Source of the DNA: Bryum argenteum
Taxonomy: Eukaryota; Streptophyta; Bryopsida; Bryales; Bryaceae
Length of the DNA: 64,000 nt
Reading direction: 5' to 3'
Assembly (NCBI GenBank): GCA_037043015.1
Contig: CM073328.1
Span: 6,745,409 to 6,809,408 of the forward strand
The translations under genes were made by a program, and so were the position numbers. Each line of letters opens with the position of its first letter. The first letter of the stretch is position 1. Shown here piece after piece: positions 56,205 to 64,000 of this stretch. The notes under the pieces were generated by a model, which saw nothing but the letters and a program-made list of their open reading frames with translations, was not told the DNA's origin and searched no databases.

Positions 56205-56436
56205 TACCTAGAAAAATTACCGTTGCTAATAAAAATACCGTTCCTTCTTTTGAATAAAAAAGCGACCTATTGATAATTGAGTTACCGAGAAAAAGTACCA
56301 TTCCTAGAAAATTGCCATTCTTGCTTTTGAATTGGAAAGCGACCTATTGATAATTGAGTTACCTAGAAAAATTACCATTTTAAAAAAGTTACCGTTCCTT
56401 CTTTTGAATTGGAAAGCGGCCTATTGATAATTGAGC
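56205..56436. repeat. Three-copy tandem repeat, period about 77 bp
   Basis: Units contain gttacctagaaaaattacc, cttcttttgaattggaaagc and gacctattgataattgag, with the last block at 56264, 56341 and 56419. The units differ by several substitutions. Confidence 0.8.
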
Positions 56437-57343
56437 AATTATGAGTGTGGTTGGCCCACTATCGCCACTTTCTAATCCAAAAATCTTGGGTTATTTCTAA
56501 TCCCGGCCTAACCCACTGCCCTTGTCTAAAACCTTTGCATGACCTACAAATCTGCCCATCGAGTGTGCTTAGCTCTCATGGGCTGTCAACCTTGTTTGAG
56601 CTGCCCTTCCAGAGCTCAAAATGGAGAAAATGTCAATTTAAGCTCAAAAATAAGAGTTTATCATCAAATATTTTAGTATACTTACCTTAGGATACACCCT
56701 ACTTCCTATAAAATTTACAGCTCAAAATTCAAATGTTAACCTTTTCAATCACGTTGACCAGATTTTTTAATCTTTGAATCGGTGGCCGTGGTCGTTTAGG
56801 GGTTAATAAGAGTTAATAAGGCAATGACATTTTACTTTTCATCGTGCTTGTGGACATATTTGTATATACCCAAAATTCAAACAAAAAGGCCACCAATAAC
56901 ATTGCACAATGATCGGCTCACTCATTGAAGGGCAAGGGCAAACTTCCAGAAAAACAGTCATTAAAGGGATAAGAGGGCGACGAGTAACATCACCATGCTA
57001 GAGCCATGCTTGCTTAAACCCCAAACCCATGCATGCATTGCTCCATCTCTACATAAACCTCCATCTCTTATACAATTGCAGCTTAAGGATGCATTGCGCA
57101 CATTCAATTCCCCCACGGCCGGTGAGCAATCCTCCACCCAATTGAGCTTTGCCGTAGAAAATCCAATACCAAAGTTATCCGGATCGATAACCTTCCAACT
57201 ACAAAGTTGTTGAGATGCATCTAAAGATCATACCTCCGTAAAAAATTTCATGAAGAATTTTTTTTATCTCACATAACTAGATTGCAAAGGTAAAACATGC
57301 GAGATGTTTGAAAACCCAAAAACAAAGTGCCTCCACTAAAATG

Positions 57344-57393
<50 letters not shown>

Positions 57394-58296
57394 ATTTCGT
57401 CCAAAACGAAGTCCGGAAAAAGAAGATATGGCTCTTCAAAGTCTTTGTCCTTCATCCAAATTATTGTTTTTTTCCACACTCAAGACGTTTAGGGATTAAA
57501 ATGTAGCTTAGCATTGGCCTTGAAACAGCACATGCAAAAAGAGCTTTTCACCTATCTCAATGATTTTTTTTGACTCAATTTTTATTTTCCACAAAATCAA
57601 CAATTGTTTTCTCCACGATCAAATTGAAAAATCTACAAACAAATCAAACACTCAAGAATTGCAAAAATAAGTGTGACTTTTGTGATAAGTTGCAAGAACC
57701 AAAAAATAGTTGAGCATTTTTTGAAAAGGTTATACAAACTACATCTTGAATCAATCTAATCTATAGTCAACAATTTTTGGTATATGTTCAATTAGGATCT
57801 CGTTCTAGATATATCACTCTCAAATAATGACTTGCAACATAATTTTGATTCTTGATCCTCATTTGCATAGTGTTTCAAAATTTGAATCTACTCTTTGAGC
57901 TTTGATGTTGATTGTTGAGCTTTACATAAAGTCATCGCACTACCGATGTGCAAATTAAAATTTGAGAAGAGTGTTATGTCCTAGATGCCCTTCTAAATCA
58001 CTCCAGAGTTGCTATACCTAACTTTTTTTTTTCCATCATTTATTAATAAATAAGTGTTGAGTATACCCTTATCCAATACAAGAAAGATTGTTCAAACTTT
58101 GAGCACTATGTTTGTTTCAATTACAAGATCTTCTACCATGTCTATAATGTTACTAATTTCAAAACTGAAACAATTTACCAGATTGCAATTTGTGAGACAT
58201 TTGAAATTTATAATAGTACATTCTTGACTAAAGAAGTGTTTTATTTTTTAGGTGAAATTTAGAAATAATTGAAAAATAAGAACAATTTCTTGAGCT
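56437..58296. other. Intergenic region upstream of the 58.3 kb gene
   Basis: From about 56770 to 57160 it matches the piggyBac right-end flank and 30340-30790. It then runs through a (ta) microsatellite at 57350-57388 and AT-rich sequence. No gene is supported; a 65-bp telobox-bearing stretch (gcttaaaccccaaaccc) at about 57010 corresponds to those at 30.55 and 30.64 kb. Confidence 0.6.
57350..57388. repeat. (TA)n microsatellite
   Basis: About 19 TA units without interruption. Confidence 0.95.
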
Positions 58297-61200
58297 ATGG
58301 TTGGTGAAATATGTCGATGGCCAATCAAGAGACCTGGATATGTGTGCATTGGTCCAGCTCGATACGACTCGCTCTACCTTAATGAGGTTCAAGATTCATT
58401 TTCTAGTGGCTTTTGCATCACATGACATATATGCTTCTATGAATTTTCTTCATGTAAATATTGAATTGGGTACTATGAATGGATGGCTTGTGCTATGAAG
58501 GACTTGTGGGTAATTTTGAGAAAGAATATGTTCAGTCATGTTGTATCACTTCGCTTTAAACTCACTTACTTTATTTTCTCAACATCAAAAATTCAAGAAC
58601 TTTGTAAATTTGATAGCTAACTCATGACCAATTGTCATGGTATTTGTAGTTTGCACCTCCAAAAAGAGAAGATTATCCTAAGCCAAAAACAGGAGGAGGA
58701 TGGCACCGAAGTGCGTCAAGACAAGTTTATGTCCACACTCCTTACAAGACTGAGAAATCTCTCTATAGGTTAGACTTATTCCAACTATTACTTACTAAAA
58801 AGATTGAGCTAAAGAATCATATCTATACAAAAGGGAAGAATAAGACAATGAGAAGATAAGTTATAGATCTCAAGTGATACCCTATTCTCAAAAAACATTT
58901 ATAGTCATAACCTTCATCATTGTTTTGTTGGAGAATCACCGTGGTGAATCTTCACAAGGACTAGCAATATTTCCTTAAGAAGTTGATTATTACTTAAGCA
59001 GCAATACACTTTTTTGTCTATCCCATACAATATCAGCTCCTCACCCTTATATTTATACTGAGTGGAATCCATAGAATGAAAGGAATTCCAAGTCTTAGAG
59101 AAACAAGCTCAAGAGCTCATATTGATACTCACAAATCTACCAACAACAAGCAAAATGTTAGAGAATAAAACATAAGAATACATATCTCTAAAAATATTTA
59201 TTGCTACCCAAAGTACGCTATGTGGTGAAATATGTTAAGAAATTACATTGCATTGCATTACAAGACAAAAACAACGAGGTTCTATATTTTGAAGGAAAAC
59301 TCTTTTTTCCTTCAATCGAAAACATTGTAGAGATCTAATCTTCATCATCAAGCAACCTTTTTGTATCCTAACAATGTATTTCACAAGTACATTAGAGGAT
59401 ACGTGATACAAAGAATGAAAGTCTAACATCTTGCAAATGAAAAAAAATGTCCCCTAGAAAGTCACACATTCAATCTTTGTAAAGTCATCCTTCCAACCTC
59501 TGTAATGTCACCCTTACGACCTCTATAATATCAAAACTATCGCCTCATCAATATCACGTCTATAAATTCAGACCTCTTACGTCCGCACTTTCATGACTCC
59601 TCCCTTTGTAATATCACCCTCCGACCCTATTACCGTGAGCCACTAGCGCATTTTGTTGTAGAAGTATATATGCCCATATTTCAAAGGTAATAATATTTCT
59701 TGACATAACAAAGTTGTTTTATGAGACTCCAACTAGCTTGAGGTTGTGATTTTCTGGCTCAGTATTGAATTTAGCCGTGTCAAAGTTCCTGGACAATCAG
59801 ATTTTCAACCACTAAGAAAAAGGGTATAAATTATTCCTCTTAGAACTTTATACATAATATTATTAATACCTCAATTATCTAGTTGCCCATATAACTAATA
59901 TGAGATTTGGATGATTATTACATTGTTACATTGCTTCTACAGGTAGAGCCTTACAACCCAGTTTTCCCTGAGGAACCCGAGCCAAAGAAAGATGTAAGTT
60001 ACAAACATAACGAATGAATTAACTCCTACACATCCCTAATGCAAAATTGTCTAAATCATAAATAAATAACCTCTTTCTACTTCAAGAGAAATAAAATTCA
60101 ATCTAAGCAATATTTAGAAGATCCAACCGTAGGATCTCAAAGTTAACTTGACGTACTAATTGCAAACAAAATTTGAACCGTTAATTCTTCTCTGTTTGTG
60201 AGATTATAACGGTCAAAACCTTTCCCCGATTATAAGGGTCTTTTGGTTTTTTGTGATCTATCTATCACATATTACCAAATTCTTCATTTTGATATTTTTT
60301 AGAGTCTCTTTTCGAAGATCCTTCATGAAGTGATAAAAGTCAAATGTCCTTTTTATTTGCGAGGAATGTCTCTCCATACAATAAATCTGCCCATTCTTCA
60401 CTTTCAGAACTTTCGGAGAAAGATTTTCTGATAAAAATTTTAAAAAAATAAAAATTTTAAAATTTTAAAAAAATAAAAAAATAAAAAAATAAAAAATAAA
60501 AATAAAAATAAAAATAAAAAAATAAAAATTGAAGGTTATCATATGATGGAATTGTGTTATCAGAGATGTGGAAGGATTGTGGAGCGGGATGGTCCCGACG
60601 GACCTCCGGACTTTGAGGATACGTTGGCGGAACGTGGAAGATGTTGTCATCCCGACCATAAAAGATATGTCTTGCCAGCGGAAAATCCCAATCGCTACCC
60701 TTTTTCGGTGAGGGCGAATGTCACGCCTACTTTTAGTATATCGTAAGCAACCGCGGATGTCAATAATGTAGGATGTCGACATATTATCACGTATGGTAAT
60801 TTGCGAGTCGATGAAGTTATCGTATTGGAATATATAAATCTCCGAAGAGGTCCGATCCATGTATGGTCATCCTCCGACGGGGATCACCCCTCATTTTACC
60901 ATCATGGGGACTATTATGGTCAAACCTAAGTATTGTTGTACGGCAATCCCGGGTACGGATGGGTCTCACATGGGGCCATGCCCGTAATGTGAACATCCGA
61001 AGAGCTACTCAAATATAAATTTTTGTATTCCAAGGATAGGTCAAATGAACATTCTATTCACGTTGGCCTCTAAATAGGTTGGAGTTTCTCTTCTTCTTCT
61101 AAATTTATACATTGGTTGGAGCACAGAAATATGATCCGCAATTTGTGGACTACGACCGCCAATTAACACCTCCAAAAAAAGTTGTGAAGCCGTATCCTAA

Positions 61201-62156
61201 AAGGGTTACTGAAGACGACATCAGGAACAATCCTCCAAAGGTAATTGACATCTTTTGACCTAATAGGAGATATAGCCCATACTATACTCCCTTTGTCTCA
61301 TAATGTCTCATTGATAAATCTTCTCAAATCTATCTTTAGTGGTAGATTCGAGAAAATCTATTAATGAGACAAAGGGAGTGTACTATCAAGATATGCAACA
61401 AAGGGGAGGGAGCATTCATAACTTCATAAAATGGAACTAATCAACAAGTGAAGGACATTCCTCGATGGGTAAAAGGGAAGGTTGGTTTATGGTATTTCTA
61501 CGCCATGATAGAAAAAACTAGATGAAAATAGGGTAAGAGAACCTAAATCTGGACGGCCTCCCATAGTCGGAGAGCCCCAAATGAAGATTTCCTTGGATAA
61601 TATGTTCCTCATACATACATGCAATAGAGTGAACGACTATAAGTGTATTTACATTAGTCACTTATAAAATCTGTAAGTGCTTAAAAGTACCACTAGAATA
61701 AAATAAAAAAACTTCATCTTTTCTATTTACTAATCACTGAAAATGATAAAATCACACATACCATCACTCCAAGTATGGTGAATGGCTCAAGTATCCGAAA
61801 ATAGGTGATACTTACCCTATGTCTCCTTGCATATGACAGGGATGGCAAGGAACTAAAGGCTTTTACACTCCTGAACCAAACGGACATTCATCCGAGACTG
61901 GCCTGGTATGTTCAAAGCTCTTTTCCATAATCACACCGTGAAACTAATGTGTTAAAGTCCATCTCGCAAATAAGCATTGAAATTGTTTAGAACATGTTTC
62001 CATGACTAGAACTGATTTTGGTGATCAAGGTGATGACAATATTATCTGTGTTTGCAGGCGGCAGCGGACAGGTACTATGCACTAATTCGGCCTTTGGAGG
62101 GCACCCTCTTGGCCATGAATGCTTGCAGAAGCATCAAATCCCGAGTCATGCAGTGA
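58297..62156 (+). CDS. Unrecognised small Pro/Tyr/Lys-rich protein, multi-exon
   Basis: Exons as read: 58297-58386 (MVGEICRWPIKRPGYVCIGP start), 58650-58768, 59943-59993, 61127-61240, 61840-61905 and 62058-62156 (ending SIKSRVMQ-stop). About 180 residues. All junctions are in phase except exon 2 to exon 3, where two extra bases remain. A small exon in the 1.2-kb intron 2 may be missing, or exon 2 ends differently. I do not recognise the family. The chain is rich in short Pro-Tyr-Lys motifs (APPKREDYPKPKTGGGWHRS, VEPYNPVFPEEPEP, LTPPKKVVKPYPKRVTEDDI) with no membrane segment or signal. Such composition is seen in filament- or microtubule-lining proteins of cilia and in some plastid proteins; either is speculation. 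Consistent GT-AG sites and preserved codon phase support a real gene. Confidence 0.65.
60023..60262 (-). mobile_element. Degenerate piggyBac MITE in intron 3
   Basis: The stretch caatctaagcaatatttaga and agatccaaccgtaggatctc through gagattataacggtcaaa is the reverse complement of the core of MITE 1 at 45939. TTAA precedes the left end (60019-60022), but the termini are worn (ctcctacac for cccctaaag). An old insertion in the intron of the 58.3 kb gene. Confidence 0.8.
60437..60532. repeat. A-rich low-complexity tract, (aaaaat)n type
   Basis: Runs of aaaaataaaaat with few interruptions in intron 3. The adjacent GC-richer 60545-60930 contains gatggtcccgacggacctcc and a tcggtgagggcgaatgtc block, which look like an inserted repeat; minus and plus frames there show no domain. 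Confidence 0.8.
61285..61382. mobile_element. Stowaway-like fold-back MITE, about 98 bp
   Basis: Left tatactccctttgtctcat and right atgagacaaagggagtgta form the CTCCCT-type ends of Stowaway/mariner MITEs, with TA at both outer edges. The inner sequence (aatcttctcaaatcta and tagattcgagaaaatct) continues the hairpin, so nearly the whole element folds back. It lies in intron 4 of the 58.3 kb gene. Confidence 0.85.
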
Positions 62157-62969
62157 AAAGTCGGCAATTCAAGGATTGATCATCCTTTCAGTTACTAAGA
62201 TAGAGAAAGTTTGACCTTATTGCAAAGAACTTCAATGCAACGAAGGGTGCATCTATCTGGATATTGTGTGGTACCGTAGCATACTGTATTGTGCCATTTA
62301 CAAAATTAAGAACATTTACCGAAACCGAAGGGAAGAATGAAGAAATGGGAGCATGGCATACCTTTTTTCCGAAATGAATCTTAGTCGAAAACCACATCTT
62401 AAAGTTACCAAAGAAAAACTATATCAGATACAACTGTCCTACTTTCACTATTTCCATATACAAGAGAAGAAGTAAAGAAAATAACAAGGATTTGGTGTTG
62501 TTCCAAAATCACTTTCAAATTCACAGAGAATGTGTATCCAACCTTCTCAAATTGACTACAATGCTATCAAAAAATCATGGCTCAATCTACAATGATCACA
62601 TTTGCCCAAAAATCCATGGGCTCTCATATGAATCCAACATAGGGCAACTTCAATTGCTTATTGATTCTCCAACTTTATGAACTTCAATAACTCATCATCG
62701 TGAAATACATGCATTCACGTCAAGTCTTCGTGGCTCCATCTAGAAAACATGGCAATAGATTTAGTGCAATTCCTCAATTAGTCATTGACGGCCTAGAATT
62801 GACTTTGATAATCCAAAACCTAAACAGATTCTACTCGACATAACTAACTGAACTTTGAAGCATATACCTGAACTCTGAAGCATATACCTGCCATCATTTG
62901 CCATGATACTAGACTATGCTTCTTAGAAAAACTTGCTCATGAACCTATGACAAACATACAATTTGTCGT
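62157..62969. other. Intergenic region between convergent genes
   Basis: 3' UTRs of the flanking convergent genes. A small duplication, gaactctgaagcatatacctg against aactttgaagcatatacctg, lies at 62850-62890. No gene or transposon end seen. Confidence 0.6.
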
Positions 62970-64000
62970 TCAAATTACATACTTGGCGTACTTGTCCTCC
63001 ATTTTAGAGTCAAGGTTACCAGCCTTTGTCCTGTCAACCACATCGCTATGACCATCACTGCAAAAACAAAAACATCCATCAACTGCTCAATCAGATTGGC
63101 ATCCATGAGATGGACCCACGATGCTTACATATCCTGTCGCATCTTTCCCAAAGACGTGTTCCGAATATCCTCCATCTCCGTGAGAGTCTGCACACATCGT
63201 GGCTTCTTCAAAAAATGAACCTCCAATTCTTGAAACAATTGGACAGCCGACCAAGAAAAGTGCAGTCAAAATCATAGTGAAAGTGATCATTCGTGCCCAG
63301 ACTTCCAAGATCATGAATGCAAAGATAACGCTATCTCGTGATCAACCTGCATAATAGCAGAGAACCAAACCTCAAAATTCAAATTTGACGTCATCTTCCG
63401 TTGATAATAGATCCTTGCTACCAACGCCACAACCTAGACAACAGACAAGTTGACGTTGAAATAGCTCCACTGTACATATTTAGAAGTAAAGTTTAAGAAA
63501 GGCTGAAAGAGGTGGGTGATGATAACGTAGTCACTGAAAGTGGTATCGAAACAAATCGCCAAAAAGTTGCAGGGATATTCTTTTCAATTTATTGTAAAAG
63601 AGACGTACCTCGATAATGGCAACAAAAACATACACCCAACTGATTGAAGATAAGTAAGCATCGATCTGTCATGTCAAGGAATGCACTCCATCAAATTATA
63701 AAATTACGAAAATTCTCTAAGTCTAGGTGATATCACTGATGCTATAGATTATTGTAGTGGGCTCGTGGCCATGAGAGAGTATCTTACAATATCTTCCGGA
63801 AAGCGTGTGCTCTTGAAGCTTGCAACCACTTTTGCCCTCTGCAAGGAAACTGTGTTATCAGAACACGGAATCAAGACTCTTTTTGAGTGGATAGAAGAGA
63901 GGTAAGGAACGGACCTGGCCAAACAAAACAAGGGCAAATATTGAAGTGCCAAAAATGGCAATGCTCATGAAGATGACATGGCTTTTGTAGCAACAAGGTA
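62970..64000 (-). CDS. Multi-exon membrane protein, 3' part (runs off the right edge)
   Basis: Minus-strand exons, all in phase: from the right edge to 63915, then 63838-63788, 63665-63609, 63433-63371, 63187-63129 and 63057-62970 (stop). About 120 residues are visible. A hydrophobic helix (IFMSIAIFGTSIFALVLFGQ) is followed by a basic loop (RAKVVASFKSTRFPEDI), a second helix (LSSISWVYVFVAIIEVVALV) and a cytosolic tail (RIYYQRKMTSNLNFE, then TLTEMEDIRNTSLGK, and a charged end with MEDKYAKYVI). The layout recalls the C-terminal half of a tetraspanin-like or small four-helix membrane protein, but no family signature is visible. A short alternative last exon at 63346-63311 would end the protein in VDHEIALSLHS. 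The N-terminus lies beyond the window. Confidence 0.65.

Noticed and set aside
63087..63314. Minus-strand frame with a hydrophobic run (MITFTMILTALFLVGCPIVS)
   Set aside because: Exons in a different frame of the same stretch (63187-63129 joined to 63057-62970) fit the phase of the upstream exons exactly; this frame does not join to them.

Overview
The window looks like nuclear DNA of a land plant. It has intron-rich genes with short introns and GC-balanced exons set in AT-rich, transposon-dense sequence. It encodes an organelle-type (bacterial type IA) DNA topoisomerase I, a plant-type secreted thioredoxin-fold protein and plant-style F-box proteins, and plant telomere-like boxes recur. Short introns, a piggyBac family and the F-box type make me lean to a non-seed plant (bryophyte or lycophyte). 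That is inference; no marker here fixes the species.

Layout. 1-4.7 kb: AT-rich sequence with a retrotransposon gag-protease ORF. 4.7-12.4 kb: a 21-exon topoisomerase I gene (+) whose splice phases close to a 1001-residue protein. 13.6-16.8 kb: a head-to-head pair, a secreted thioredoxin-like gene (-) and an unrecognised 187-residue gene (+), with start codons 195 bp apart. 16.8-18.6 kb: a GC-rich anomalous block, an AT-rich degenerate repeat and a 242-bp inverted-repeat MITE. 18.65-19.05 kb: a one-exon gene for a small predicted mitochondrial membrane protein. 20.3-25.1 kb: a ten-exon gene for an unrecognised, largely disordered protein of about 967 residues.

25-57 kb: a cluster of segmental duplications. 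The unit carries an F-box gene with its flanks, fragments of the 3' exons of the 20.3-25.1 kb gene, and a long AT-rich block. Copies lie near 25.0-30.8, 30.9-42.4, 42.4-53 and 53.5-57.1 kb, in part rearranged. Because the copies can be aligned to each other, several transposon insertions can be read against their own empty sites. These include two solo LTRs with 5-bp target duplications, CACTA elements (one with a clean TAG duplication), a piggyBac element with a broken transposase, two piggyBac MITEs with TTAA duplications, and short elements with CACTA-like ends flanked by TTAA. Two F-box genes (39.0 and 53.6 kb) remain intact, are about 91% identical in protein, and differ mostly by amino-acid-changing substitutions. 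A third copy of the region has lost the F-box gene.

57-64 kb: an exon chain (+) for an unrecognised Pro/Tyr-rich basic protein, with MITE relics in its introns, and the 3' part of a multi-exon membrane-protein gene (-) that runs off the right edge.

Exon coordinates come from reading splice sites and phase by eye. No alignment or RNA evidence was available. I found no CRISPR arrays, operons, rRNA or tRNA genes.
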